NCBI RefSeq assembly: GCF_004353915.1
Contig: NZ_SMRP01000008.1
Span: 237,324-301,323 of the forward strand
Direction of reading: 5' to 3'
Length of the DNA: 64,000 nucleotides
Source: Paraburkholderia silviterrae
GTDB taxonomy: Bacteria; Pseudomonadota; Gammaproteobacteria; Burkholderiales; Burkholderiaceae
The position numbers and the translations under genes are program-made. Below, piece by piece: positions 42,601 through 51,809 of the stretch (the stretch's first letter is position 1; every line of letters starts with the position of its first letter). The notes under the pieces are model-generated. The model saw only the letters and a program-made list of their open reading frames with translations. It was not told the origin of the DNA and did no database searches.

Positions 42601-44215
42601 CCGTCCAGCTCATGGCGCCCCACAGGCGGTCGAACTTCAGGCGCGGATCGTCGAACACGCCGGGCAGCGTGAGGGCGGTCGCGACCGTGTCGAGGTGCAG
42701 CGAGCCGTGCGATTCGTCGGCATCGATGTGCCCCCAGAGGTTTTCGATGCCGGGCAGGCCCGCGCGCGGGTGGCCGCGCGGCGTGAGGCCGGGGCCCGGC
42801 TCCTGGGCCGCCACGCTGATGCCCTGCAGGTCGCCCTTGAAGCGATAGCGGATGATGGGCTCGACGCTCGTGGTGCGCTGCTCGACGGCGGCTTCACCCG
42901 ACTCGGGCGAGGCGCGCTCCATGGCGAGCTCGTAGTTGGCGATGAGCCCTTGCGGGTTGAAGCGCACGAGCGCGTTTTGCACGCGCGCAGGCAGCGGCAG
43001 CGCGCGCATGAATTCGGCGAGGATGCCCAGATCGATGCGGTCGCCGTGCACGGCAAAGAGTTGGCCGTGCTGCAGCGACTGCTGGCGAAACCGCCCGTCC
43101 AGTGTCGTGAATGCGAGCGAGCGCGTGAGCGGCGTGCCGTCGTCGAGCGGCGGCTGGCCGAGTTCGGCACGGAAGTCGTGCATCTGCAGCGTGTAGTCGC
43201 TGGGCTCGATCCCCAGGCGCCAGCTGAACTGGGCGACCGGCAGGTCGAGGCGCGGCTGGCTCGGCTTCACGCGCAGCGCGATGTCATTGCCGCTCAGCAC
43301 GCCGTCGGCCGATTTGATCCGGCCCGTCTCGAAATGCGCCCAGATCGTGTTGTCGATGCGTCCTGCATAAGTGGTGAGCGGCAAGCTGATGTAGCGCGCG
43401 AGCGTCGGCAGGTCGACGGGGCCGGTCGAGACATAGACGTCGCCGCTCCAGGTGAGCGGCTTGCCCGCTTGCGCATAGCGCGCGTGCTTGAAGTGCGCGC
43501 GGAAGTCGAGCGGCCCGTGCAGCACCGTGCCCTCGGCGGGCGCCTGGAGCGCGATGCGGTGGTCGTAGCCGTCGTTGAGGATGGCGACGCGAATGTCCGA
43601 GAGCTTGAGCTCGGGCACGTCGCGCGTGGCGTCGCTCCAGCGCAGCGTGCCGCCGCGCAGCACGATGGCCTGCTGGCGCATGAGCCAGGTCATGAAGGTC
43701 GCGTTGCCCGTGTGCGCCGTGGGCACGGGCACGCCGGCGACCGTGAGCGTGCCGTCGTCTTCGCGTGTGAGCAGCACGTCGGGGCGCTCGACCACGACGC
43801 TGGAGAGCAGCAGCTCGAAAGTGACGAGCGAGCGCCAGGAGACCGCCGCCGTGGCGTGCGGCACGTTCAGCGCGACGTTGCCGTGGCGGTCGCGGATCGT
43901 CAGCCCCGTGATGCCGATGCCGGGCTGGAAGCCCGACCAGTGCGGCGAGAGCTTGTCGATGCGGAATTCGGCGTGGATCTTGTCGGAGACGAGCTTTTCG
44001 ATGCGCGGACGAAAGTCGTCCACGTGGGGCAGCACGACATAGCGCAGCCCGAGCAGCAGCACCGCGACAATGAAATAGAGGACGAGCGCGATGGCGGCCA
44101 GTACGCGAAACGTGTGGCGCAGTACCGGATGATGATGATGTGAGTCCGCGTCGGCGCTCTCCCGGCTGGCATGTCCGGTTTGATGCGGGCCGGCGGGGTC
44201 GTTACGCTCGGACAT
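39689..44215 (-). CDS. yhdP: YhdP-family AsmA-like envelope protein
   Basis: Starting at 44215 (MSERNDPAG), the product has 1508 residues. A His-rich N-terminus is followed by one membrane helix (VLAAIALVLYFIVAVLLLGL) and a very long beta-rich periplasmic region ending in an AsmA/DUF3971-type C-terminal domain (GVLSLQSLAHFPDMDFRDV, GAGVIAAAIINPLFGLGALI). YhdP is one of the AsmA-like proteins that move phospholipid to the outer membrane. Residues about 1010-1115 form an Ala/Thr/Pro low-complexity insertion with repeats (ATPPAANAATPPAANA), which would probably be a disordered loop in the groove. It is the first gene of the yhdP-nitrilase-tldD set. Confidence 0.92.
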   Translation of the reverse strand: MSERNDPAGPHQTGHASRESADADSHHHHPVLRHTFRVLAAIALVLYFIVAVLLLGLRYVVLPHVDDFRPRIEKLVSDKIHAEFRIDKLSPHWSGFQPGIGITGLTIRDRHGNVALNVPHATAAVSWRSLVTFELLLSSVVVERPDVLLTREDDGTLTVAGVPVPTAHTGNATFMTWLMRQQAIVLRGGTLRWSDATRDVPELKLSDIRVAILNDGYDHRIALQAPAEGTVLHGPLDFRAHFKHARYAQAGKPLTWSGDVYVSTGPVDLPTLARYISLPLTTYAGRIDNTIWAHFETGRIKSADGVLSGNDIALRVKPSQPRLDLPVAQFSWRLGIEPSDYTLQMHDFRAELGQPPLDDGTPLTRSLAFTTLDGRFRQQSLQHGQLFAVHGDRIDLGILAEFMRALPLPARVQNALVRFNPQGLIANYELAMERASPESGEAAVEQRTTSVEPIIRYRFKGDLQGISVAAQEPGPGLTPRGHPRAGLPGIENLWGHIDADESHGSLHLDTVATALTLPGVFDDPRLKFDRLWGAMSWTVAAQRQPGNKLKAFAVDVSKLGVQNADAHATMTAHYTNPGHGRGALDLVAKFDSAQVKAIPRYLPTSISEKTRTYLGHGLQAGISKGATLEIHGDLALFPYSRDPQAGQFRIVAPFKNGRFDPSPYPPRNLRNGAPNVWPAFDGIDGVFQLHENKLRFDVARGHYRNFVLRDVSGRIDELGIKGSDLVIEGAGSGPLADLLDYADNSSIGAMSKHAVAKVQAQGPATFALKLTIPRKPMPKVKVAGAVGFENDTLSAQNVPPLSSLTGKVRFTNRSAQVERLTGHFLGGDVRANGGLSEDGRFTVNVAGNVAVGADTARSLNLRGTPAAVLGRFSGSAPWSLSVAGMRGHLPDVKANSDLTDLAIDLPAPFGKTAGMAMPLRFELQPGTGDSNDAGTVAAPTNTSKYEHAELALGPFAARYVLRRNPGHVPDVIRGVIAMNRPADLPTEGVVAVVDVPTFDADAWRRVAQELRGTAAASVAAALTPATNAAANSATSTATPAAANVGASAATPPAANAATPPAANAASATPETAEAAQASTTAALPASQTLATAAPAQAASQTPATATADANNPAVPGGAFASYVPSRFAVHVGTLTLLKRHWENVIVGATRTGKEWQANVASNQVSGHVSWKPGPVAGSPGTLEARLARLVVPAATENDLLGQAMSQRAQNMPSIDLVVNQLIVRGHDLGRLQMNAHNYVDNGVPVWQLDTLDIVNPAAHLTATENWRAVGDEAPAADTAGSTGETPRRTAVDFHLDIKDAGALLERAGVLHVVKGGQGTLSGKLAWRGGPTVLDYPTLDGSLALDLHHGQILKVNPGVASLLGVLSLQSLAHFPDMDFRDVIGTGLPFTSVAGTAQIQNGIGRTDDFKIVTAPGLAQMTGTIDLAHKTQDLRVHVVPTVSAGAGVIAAAIINPLFGLGALIADFALLHTVETTFARTYAITGSWSKPLVERLPGDQGKMNAPAPAVAH

Positions 44216-44435
44216 GCTGCGGCGGGTGGGGTATGGTAGCGTTGCGTTCTGACGTCGAAATGTATCACAGGGGGCCGTGGGGCCGGCCATCCGGGGAACC
44301 CGGGATGGCTTGCGGCGCGCTGATGCACGGGGTACTTCGCACGGCGGCGGGGGCGGCTGAAGCAGTTGATGCGGCTTCAAGCAACGCCCAGGCCTATCCA
44401 CCCACCCCCGCTCAACGAGCCGGGCAAGATCCTAC

Positions 44436-47258
44436 ATGACTAACGTTCCCCTTCTGAGTTCCAGCTATTCGCGGTATGCGGCGCGTGCTTACGGCGCTCG
44501 CCCGGGCCTGGCTGCCCAAGTCGAGGCACTTGCCGCCTCGCCGCTCGCGCGCGCGGCGTTGTCCGCGCGGCTCGATACGCTGTGCGACGAGGCGCGCGGC
44601 GCAGCATCCACCAACCCCGGCCAGGCCGCCGCGCCGCTCACCGACGAACAGTTGAAGAAGGCGCTGCGCCAGCTGCGCGCCGAGGTGATCTGCGCGGTGA
44701 TGGAGCGCGACCTTGCCGGCGTGGCCGATGTCGGCGAAGTCACCGGCGCCATGACCGATCTCGCCGAAGTGACGATCCAGCGCGCGCTCGCGGTCGTGAG
44801 CGCGGACCTCGAAACGGTCTTCGGCGAGCCGCGCGGGCCGAACGGCGAGCGCCTCACGCTCGGCGTGGTGGGCATGGGCAAGCTCGGCGGGCGCGAGCTC
44901 AACGTGTCCTCGGACATCGACCTGATCTTCGTCTACGAGGACGACGGCGAGACCACAGGCGGCCAGCGCTCGCCCATCGCCACCCAGGACTTCTTCGCGC
45001 GCGTGGGCAAGCGCTTGATCGGCGCGCTCTCCGACGTGACGGCGGACGGCTTCGTGTTTCGCGTCGACATGCGGCTGCGGCCCAATGGCGACTCGGGCAC
45101 GCTCGTGTGCAGCCTCGGCATGCTCGAGGAATACTTCTACGTGCAGGGGCGCGAATGGGAGCGCTACGCGTGGATCAAGGGGCGGCTCGTCTCGGAGGAG
45201 GCGAGCGAGAGCGCGCTGCGCCTCGCCTCGCAGCTCGAAAGGCTCGTGAAGCCCTTCGTCTACCGGCGCTACCTGGACTTCGGCGTGATCAGCGCGATCC
45301 GCTCGCTGCACATGCAGATCCGCCACGAGGCCCAGCGCCGGGCCACCATGCGTCCCGATAAAGCCGACGACATCAAGCTCGGGCGCGGCGGCATCCGCGA
45401 AATCGAATTCAGCGCGCAGGTGTTCCAGCTGATTCGCGGCGGCCAGGACGCGGGTTTTCGCGTGCGCCCGACGCTCGCCGTGCTCGGCTACGCGGCGGCG
45501 CGCGGGCTGATCGCGTCCGAGGTTTGCGGCGAGCTCACGTGCGCCTACAACTTCCTGCGCGAGCTCGAGCATCGGCTGCAATACCGCGACGACGCGCAGA
45601 CTCACGCGATGCCCGTCGACCCCGAAGAGCGCGCGGCGCTTGCGAAGTCGATGGGCTTTGACGACTACGCGGCGCTCATGGCGGTGCTCGACACGCACCG
45701 CGAGAACGTCGAGTGCCAGTTCGACCAGATCTTCTCCGACAAGGTGGGCGGCGAGACCGGCTGCGCCGCGCCGGAGGACGGCGCGGCGGCGTGGGTCTGG
45801 AGCGACGCGCTGACCGAAGAGGGCGCCGACGGCGCCTTGCTCGAACGGCTCGCGGACCTCGGCATCGACGACCCCGCGCCGCTGCTCGCGCGCCTGCGCG
45901 GGCTGTGGCAGTCCTCGCGCTATACGGGCCTGCCCGAGAAGAGCCGCGAGCGCTTCGACAGCGTCGCGCAGCGCGCGCTCGAAGCGGCACGCACGCTCGA
46001 GCCGCGCGAGCGGCGCGGCGACACGCTCGCGCGCATGTTCGACCTGCTCGAAGCCGTGATCCGGCGTGGCGCCTATCTCGCGCTGCTCACCGAATATCCG
46101 GATGCGCTCAACCGCGTGCTCAAGGTGCTGGGCGCGTCGCGCTGGGCGGCGGGCTATCTGATTCGCCATCCGCAACTGCTCGACGAGTTGCTCGACGACG
46201 AAGCGGTCGCCACGCCGTTCGACTGGCCGGAGTTCTCGCGCCTGTTGCGCGTGCGGCTCGCGACGGCCGCCGACGTCGAGCAGCAGATGGACCTGCTGCG
46301 CCACGCCCACCAGGCCGAGGTATTCCGCATCCTGCTCAACGATCTCGCGGGCCGGCTTTCGGTCGAGCACGTGAGCGACCGGCTCTCCGAGCTCGCGGAT
46401 GCGGTGCTCGACGTGACCATCGAAACGGTGTGGAAGCAATTCGCCAAGCGTCACCGCGAGGTGCCGCGCTTCGCGGCGATCGCCTACGGCAAGCTCGGCG
46501 GCAAGGAGCTCGGCTACGCGTCGGACCTCGACCTGATCTTCCTCTACGACGACGAGGACGAGCGCGCTTCCGAGATCTACGCGACGTTTGCGCGCCGCCT
46601 CATCACGTGGCTCACGACGTCCACGGGCGCGGGCACGCTCTTCGACGTGGACTTGCGGCTGCGGCCCAACGGCGAATCGGGGCTGCTCGTCACTGATCTC
46701 GGCTCGTTCAGGCGCTACCAGCTGCGCGAGGGCGATGCCGCGAACACGGCATGGGTCTGGGAGCATCAGGCGCTCACGCGCGCGCGCTTTTCGGCGGGCG
46801 ACGCGGCCATCGGCAATGCGTTCGAGGCGATTCGCGTGCAGGTGCTCACGACGCCGCGCGACGCGGCGCCGCTCGCCAAAGAGATCGTCGAGATGCGCCA
46901 GCGCGTGGAAGACGGCCACCCGAACCGCACCGAGCTCTTCGATCTGAAGCACGACCGCGGCGGCATGGTCGACATCGAATTCCTCGTGCAGTACTGGGTG
47001 CTGCTGCACGCGGCGCAGGACCCCGAGCTGATCCGTAACACGGGCAATATCGCGCTCTTGCGCGAGGTGTCGCGCTTCGGGCTGATGGGCGAGGAGGAGG
47101 CCGACACGATCGGCTCGGCGTACCGGCTCTATCGCAAGCTCCAGCACCAGTTGCGCCTCGACGGCATGGAGACGGCGCGCGTCGCTCCCGCGCGGATCGA
47201 GCGCGAGCGCGAGGCCGTGCTGGCGCTGTGGAAGCGGGTGTTCGGCGAGCGCGGTTGA
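44436..47258 (+). CDS. glnE: Bifunctional glutamine synthetase adenylyltransferase/deadenylylase
   Basis: The 940-residue protein shows the two nucleotidyltransferase halves of GlnE: GMGKLGGRELNVSSDIDLIF near residue 146 (deadenylylation) and the related AYGKLGGKELGYASDLDLIF near residue 682 (adenylylation). Each is followed by a RLRPNG motif. It modifies glutamine synthetase according to nitrogen status under PII control. It is divergent from yhdP across a 220-bp gap and ends at a strong terminator. No glnA or glnB is in the window. Confidence 0.97.
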   Translation: MTNVPLLSSSYSRYAARAYGARPGLAAQVEALAASPLARAALSARLDTLCDEARGAASTNPGQAAAPLTDEQLKKALRQLRAEVICAVMERDLAGVADVGEVTGAMTDLAEVTIQRALAVVSADLETVFGEPRGPNGERLTLGVVGMGKLGGRELNVSSDIDLIFVYEDDGETTGGQRSPIATQDFFARVGKRLIGALSDVTADGFVFRVDMRLRPNGDSGTLVCSLGMLEEYFYVQGREWERYAWIKGRLVSEEASESALRLASQLERLVKPFVYRRYLDFGVISAIRSLHMQIRHEAQRRATMRPDKADDIKLGRGGIREIEFSAQVFQLIRGGQDAGFRVRPTLAVLGYAAARGLIASEVCGELTCAYNFLRELEHRLQYRDDAQTHAMPVDPEERAALAKSMGFDDYAALMAVLDTHRENVECQFDQIFSDKVGGETGCAAPEDGAAAWVWSDALTEEGADGALLERLADLGIDDPAPLLARLRGLWQSSRYTGLPEKSRERFDSVAQRALEAARTLEPRERRGDTLARMFDLLEAVIRRGAYLALLTEYPDALNRVLKVLGASRWAAGYLIRHPQLLDELLDDEAVATPFDWPEFSRLLRVRLATAADVEQQMDLLRHAHQAEVFRILLNDLAGRLSVEHVSDRLSELADAVLDVTIETVWKQFAKRHREVPRFAAIAYGKLGGKELGYASDLDLIFLYDDEDERASEIYATFARRLITWLTTSTGAGTLFDVDLRLRPNGESGLLVTDLGSFRRYQLREGDAANTAWVWEHQALTRARFSAGDAAIGNAFEAIRVQVLTTPRDAAPLAKEIVEMRQRVEDGHPNRTELFDLKHDRGGMVDIEFLVQYWVLLHAAQDPELIRNTGNIALLREVSRFGLMGEEEADTIGSAYRLYRKLQHQLRLDGMETARVAPARIEREREAVLALWKRVFGERG

Positions 47259-47267
47259 TACCGTGCG

Positions 47268-47294
47268 CGGCGCCCGTGCGTGGGCGCCGTTTTT
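47268..47294 (+). terminator. Intrinsic terminator after glnE
   Basis: CGGCGCCC (47268-47275) pairs with 47282-47289 across a 6-base loop and is followed by five T; ten bases after the stop. Confidence 0.85.
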
Positions 47295-47774
47295 CGCGCA
47301 GCGGGTTCGGTCCCTGTTGCGCGTGTCTTGCTTGAGGCGGGTCCGGCCGGCGCATTGCTCGTGCGCATGATGCCGCCCGCTGGTTTGCACCCACCCATTC
47401 GTTTCATATATTTAGGTATCCAATGCAATCGCATTGGGCGTGCGATTGGGATGTCTACATTTGGGGCGTCTACATTCGATTCCGATATTTAACGATTTTC
47501 CGTCGGAAAACGAGCGCTACTGTCGAGTGTTTTGTAGGCATCGGTCTGACTTGTATCAATTCATCTGAATGAAACTCCCGGTGGGCCCCTCGCAGGGCCT
47601 GGCGCATCGTTTAAGGTGCACATTCAAATTGCATATGAGCATCTTCTGACGATAGTTGCTTGCGCATCGAAATCGAGCGAGGCCGTGCAGGTGAGTGCGT
47701 CTCGCCTCGCGTCGCCCTGACGTCGCGGTGGTGGCGTCGATTTCCCCACGCCGCAGGCCCAACCGGAACAAGTC
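47295..47774. other. Upstream region of the dehydrogenase operon
   Basis: About 480 bp without a supported gene. It contains a TGTCTACATT direct repeat (around 47451-47476) and a short TTTTCCG/CGGAAAA dyad (around 47496-47510). AT content is higher than in coding regions, as expected for a promoter region; no consensus promoter could be assigned. Confidence 0.4.
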
Positions 47775-48509
47775 ATGTCAAACAATCACGAACCGCGTCG
47801 CCGCTTCTTGCGGCAGATGCTGGCCGTCGTGCCCGCTGCCTCGGTCACGTCGGGCGCCGCACTTTCGCTTGCGGCATGCGACGGCGCCGCGCCGCCCCAT
47901 GCCGCCAGCAGTGAGAGCGCGGGCAACGCCTGGCGTCCCGACTACTTCACCGCCGACGAGTGGCGCTTCCTGCAAGCCGCCGTCGATCGCCTGATTCCCG
48001 GCGATGCTTCGGGCCCCGGCGCGCTCGAGGCCGGCGTGCCGGAGTACATCGATCGCCAGATGGACACGCCTTACGGCCACGGCAAGCTCTGGTACATGCA
48101 GGGGCCGTTTCATCCGGACCTGCCAGCGGACCTGGGCTTCCAGTTGAATCTCGCCCCGCGCGATATCTATCGCCACGGCATCAAGGCCTGTGACGACCAC
48201 TGCCGCCAGCGCTACGACGGCAAGCCATTCGCGCAGCTCGCACCCGACGACCAGGACGCCGTGCTCGGCCAGATGGAGCATGGAAAGATCGATTTCGATG
48301 CCGTACCCGCAGCGACGTTCTTCGCCAGTTTGCTGGGCAATACGAAGGAGGGCTTCTTTGCCGATCCGATCTACGGCGGCAACAAGGGCATGGCGGGCTG
48401 GAAAATGATCGGCTTTCCGGGCGCGCGCGCGGATTTCGCGGACTGGATCGATCAGCCCGGGGCGAAGTACCCGTATGGGCCGGTCTCGATCGACGGCAGA
48501 CGGGGGTGA
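47775..48509 (+). CDS. Gluconate 2-dehydrogenase subunit 3-family protein (Tat-exported small subunit)
   Basis: The 244-residue protein begins with a twin-arginine signal (RRRFLRQMLAVVPAASVTSG). The mature part has the subunit-3 pattern: YFTADEWRFLQAAVDRLIPGD, GVPEYIDRQMDTPYG, FFASLLGNTKEGFFADPIYGGNKG and MAGWKMIGFPGA. This subunit escorts the flavin subunit through the Tat pathway. Its length of about 244 residues is nearer to gluconate dehydrogenase than to FAD-glucose dehydrogenase small subunits (about 168). It is followed after 6 bp by the flavoprotein gene. Confidence 0.92.
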   Translation: MSNNHEPRRRFLRQMLAVVPAASVTSGAALSLAACDGAAPPHAASSESAGNAWRPDYFTADEWRFLQAAVDRLIPGDASGPGALEAGVPEYIDRQMDTPYGHGKLWYMQGPFHPDLPADLGFQLNLAPRDIYRHGIKACDDHCRQRYDGKPFAQLAPDDQDAVLGQMEHGKIDFDAVPAATFFASLLGNTKEGFFADPIYGGNKGMAGWKMIGFPGARADFADWIDQPGAKYPYGPVSIDGRRG

Positions 48510-48515
48510 GGCGCG

Positions 48516-50291
48516 ATGACCATCAAGAAGAAAAAAGTTGACTGCGTGATCGTGGGCTTTGGCTGGACCGGCGCGATTCTTGCTCAGGAACTGACCGACG
48601 CGGGCCTCGATGTCGTCGCGCTGGAGCGCGGTGCAATGCGCGACACGCCCACCGACGCCGCCTATCCGAAAGTGATCGACGAGCTCAAGTACGCCGTGCG
48701 CGGCAAGCTGTTCCAGGATCTCTCGAAGGAAACGGTCACGATACGGCACGGCGTGGACGATCTCGCCGTGCCGTATCGCCAGCATGGTTCGTTCTACCTC
48801 GGCAACGGCGTGGGTGGCGCGGGCTTTCACTGGAACGGCATGCACTATCGCGTGTTGCCCGAAGAGCTGCAGCTGCGCACGCGCTACGAGGAACGCTACG
48901 GCAAGCGCTTCATGCCTGAAGGCATGCAGGTGCAGGACTTCGGCGTCACCTATGACGAGCTCGAGCCGCACTTCGATTTCGCGGAGAAAGTGTTCGGCAC
49001 GTCAGGCAAGGCCGGCAATCTGGACGGGGCGATCCAGCCGGGCGGCAACCCGCTCGAAGGCCGCCGCGCGAGCGAATATCCCACGCCCGCGCTGAAGAAC
49101 GGCCTCGGCGCGACACTGTTCGAGCAAGCCGCGCGCGAGGCGGGCTTTCATCCTTATCCAGCGCCCGCCGCCAATTGCTCGCAGCCGTATACGAACCCGT
49201 ATGGCGTGCGTCTCGGACCGTGCAATTTCTGCGGCTTCTGCGAGGACTTCGGCTGCTATATGTACGCGAAGGCATCGCCGCAGACCACCATCCTGCCGGT
49301 ATTGCTCAAGAAGCCGAATTTCGAACTGCGAACGAATGCGTACGTGACCAAGGTGTTGCTCGATTCGGACAAGAAGCGTGCAACCGGCGTGACCTATATC
49401 GATGCCCAGGGCCGCGAAGTCGAGCAGAGTGCCGACCTCGTGATCGTCGCGGCGTTCCAGATGCACAACGTGCGTCTTTTGCTGCTCTCCGGCATCGGCA
49501 AGCCATACGACCCGAAGACCGGCGAGGGCGTCGTGGGCCGCAATTACGCGTACCAGATGAACGGCGCGGTGAACGTGCTGTTGCCCAAAGGCACGCTGCT
49601 CAATCCGTTCATTGGCACGGGCGCGGGCGGCGTCTGCCTCGACGACCTGAACGGCGATCAATTCGACCACGGCCCGCTCGGCTTCGTCGGCGGCGCGAAC
49701 ATTCGCCATGCCCGCTCCGGCGGGCGTCCGATCCAGCAGGCGGCGACCGTGCCCGGCACGCCCTCATGGGGCGCGAAGTGGAAGGAAGGCGTGACCGATG
49801 CCTATCAACGCTTTTTGTCGATCGGCATTTCGGGCTCGGTCATGCCGTACCGCGATGCGTATCTCGATCTCGATCCGACCTATCGCGACGCGCATGGCCT
49901 GCCGCTCTTGCGCATGACCTTCGACTGGCACGACAACGAGTACGCCATGCTTGGCTATATGGGCAACCGGATGGAAGAAGTCGCGAAGGCAATGAAGCCC
50001 GAGGCGTATTTCAAGGCGGTCCGCACGAAGGGGCAGCACTACGACACGCGCGTCTATCAATCGACGCACACGACGGGCGGGGCGGTGATGGGCGCATCGC
50101 CGCAAACGAGCGTGGTCAACAAGTACCTGCAGAGCTGGGACGTGCCCAATGTGTTCGTGATGGGCGCATCGGCCTTTCCGCAGAACATGGGCTACAACCC
50201 GACGGGCCTCGTGGCGGCGCTCGCCTGGCACTCGGCGAAAGCGATCCGCGAGCAATACCTGAAGCACCCGGCGCCGCTGGTGCAGGCTTGA
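48516..50291 (+). CDS. GMC-family FAD dehydrogenase, large subunit (gluconate 2-dehydrogenase type)
   Basis: The 591-residue flavoprotein has an N-terminal dinucleotide-binding motif (VDCVIVGFGWTGAILAQEL) and no signal peptide of its own, consistent with Tat export by hitch-hiking on the small subunit. A Cys cluster, GPCNFCGFCEDFGC near residues 234-246, is positioned like the iron-sulfur ligands proposed for related dehydrogenases. The C-terminal GMC motif is STHTTGGAVMGASPQTSVVN. It oxidises a sugar or sugar acid in the periplasm; gluconate is inferred from subunit sizes and operon layout. Confidence 0.9.
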   Translation: MTIKKKKVDCVIVGFGWTGAILAQELTDAGLDVVALERGAMRDTPTDAAYPKVIDELKYAVRGKLFQDLSKETVTIRHGVDDLAVPYRQHGSFYLGNGVGGAGFHWNGMHYRVLPEELQLRTRYEERYGKRFMPEGMQVQDFGVTYDELEPHFDFAEKVFGTSGKAGNLDGAIQPGGNPLEGRRASEYPTPALKNGLGATLFEQAAREAGFHPYPAPAANCSQPYTNPYGVRLGPCNFCGFCEDFGCYMYAKASPQTTILPVLLKKPNFELRTNAYVTKVLLDSDKKRATGVTYIDAQGREVEQSADLVIVAAFQMHNVRLLLLSGIGKPYDPKTGEGVVGRNYAYQMNGAVNVLLPKGTLLNPFIGTGAGGVCLDDLNGDQFDHGPLGFVGGANIRHARSGGRPIQQAATVPGTPSWGAKWKEGVTDAYQRFLSIGISGSVMPYRDAYLDLDPTYRDAHGLPLLRMTFDWHDNEYAMLGYMGNRMEEVAKAMKPEAYFKAVRTKGQHYDTRVYQSTHTTGGAVMGASPQTSVVNKYLQSWDVPNVFVMGASAFPQNMGYNPTGLVAALAWHSAKAIREQYLKHPAPLVQA

Positions 50292-50301
50292 GGAGCAGGC
50301 C

Positions 50302-51681
50302 ATGACGATGAAAAGACTGACGATGGCCGTTGTCTCATCCACGCTGCTGGCGGCCGCCGCGTGGACCGTGCATGCGGCAGCCGAGGATCAGCAGGCGAGC
50401 GCGCAGCCCGATGCGCCGGTCAAGGCGCAGCCACCCGTCGCGCCGGCAACGGGGGCGCAAGCGCAACTGATCGAACAAGGCCGCTACCTCGCGACGGCCG
50501 CCGACTGCGTCGCGTGCCATACGGCCACGGGCGGCAAGCCGTATGCGGGCGGGGTGGGCATTGCCTCGCCGATCGGCACCATCTACTCGCCCAACATCAC
50601 GCCCGACAAGGCGACGGGCATCGGCGGCTACAGCTTCGATGAGTTCGATCGCGCCGTGCGCCGCGGCATCGCGAAGGACGGCTCGACGCTGTATCCCGCC
50701 ATGCCTTACGTCTCCTACGCGAAGATGAAGCCATCGGACGTGAAGGCGCTGTACGCGTATTTCATGCACGACGTCGAGCCGGTCGAGCAGCCTAGCAAGG
50801 CCACGGACATTCCCTGGCCGCTCTCCATGCGCTGGCCGCTGCGCTTCTGGCGCATGGCGTTCGCGCCCAACGCCGTGAAGGAAGGCGCGCCCCCCGCCAC
50901 GGGCGCAACGCTTGCGCGCGGCCGCTATCTGGTGGAAGGGGCCGCGCACTGCGGCACGTGCCACACGCCGCGTGGCTTGGGGCTGCAGGAGAAGGCGCTG
51001 ACCGATCACGACCGGGTCTTCCTCTCGGGCGGCGTGGTCGATGGCTACGTCGCGAAGAACCTGCGCGGCGACCGCAAGGACGGGCTCGGCGAATGGACGC
51101 CGCAGCAGATCGTCGCGTTCCTCAAGAGCGGGCGCAATGCGCATGCGGCGGCGTTTGGCGGCATGGCGGAGGTCGTCCAGCGCAGCACGCAGAACATGAG
51201 CGACGCGGATCTCGAGGCGATTGCAGCTTATCTCAAGACGCTTTCGCCCGCCGATCCGGACGAGTCGGCACTGGCGGCGGACGCCACGGCCACGGAGAAG
51301 CTGCGCGCAGGCACGGACCGCAGCAATGGCGCGCTGACCTTCGTGGACAACTGCGCGGCTTGCCACCGCACGAGCGGCAGCGGCTACGAGAGCACGTTCC
51401 CGACGCTCGCGCTCAGCTCGGTGGTCAACAGCGACGATCCGACCTCGCTGATCCACATCGTGCTCAAGGGTGGCCAGATGCCGTGGACGAAGGCAGCGCC
51501 GACGCATTACGGCATGCCCGGCTTCGCAACGCGCCTCACGGACCGCGATATCGCCGATGTGCTGACTTTCGTGCGTTCGAGCTGGGGCAATCGCGCGCCG
51601 GCGGTGAGCGCCGACGAAGTGGCCAAGGTGCGCAAGGCAGTGCGCGCGGCACCGCAGCCGGTGCGGCCGGAAAACAGCTAG
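50302..51681 (+). CDS. Tri-heme cytochrome c subunit of the dehydrogenase
   Basis: The 459-residue protein has a signal peptide and three c-type heme sites: CVACH (69-73), CGTCH (217-221) and CAACH (351-355). An amphipathic or hydrophobic C-terminal anchor is not obvious. It carries electrons from the flavoprotein to ubiquinone or terminal oxidases. AGGAGCAGGCC precedes the ATG, 10 bp after the flavoprotein stop, making this the third gene of a compact operon. Confidence 0.94.
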   Translation: MTMKRLTMAVVSSTLLAAAAWTVHAAAEDQQASAQPDAPVKAQPPVAPATGAQAQLIEQGRYLATAADCVACHTATGGKPYAGGVGIASPIGTIYSPNITPDKATGIGGYSFDEFDRAVRRGIAKDGSTLYPAMPYVSYAKMKPSDVKALYAYFMHDVEPVEQPSKATDIPWPLSMRWPLRFWRMAFAPNAVKEGAPPATGATLARGRYLVEGAAHCGTCHTPRGLGLQEKALTDHDRVFLSGGVVDGYVAKNLRGDRKDGLGEWTPQQIVAFLKSGRNAHAAAFGGMAEVVQRSTQNMSDADLEAIAAYLKTLSPADPDESALAADATATEKLRAGTDRSNGALTFVDNCAACHRTSGSGYESTFPTLALSSVVNSDDPTSLIHIVLKGGQMPWTKAAPTHYGMPGFATRLTDRDIADVLTFVRSSWGNRAPAVSADEVAKVRKAVRAAPQPVRPENS

Positions 51682-51693
51682 GGAGGGATGCTC

Positions 51694-51722
51694 GCGGGCG
51701 CGGCGATTGCCGCCACGCCCGC
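51694..51722. terminator. Hairpin between convergent cytochrome c and recN genes
   Basis: Twelve-base arms (51694-51705 and 51711-51722) pair with one mismatch over a 5-base loop, 12 bases after the cytochrome stop; no T-run. Confidence 0.5.
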
Positions 51723-51809
51723 GGGGGGGCCGTGCGCTTGCGCCTGGAGAGGCGGGTATTCGGGCGTATACCCGGGCCGGTGCACGTCGCGCCGGCCCTT
51801 TGGGTGACC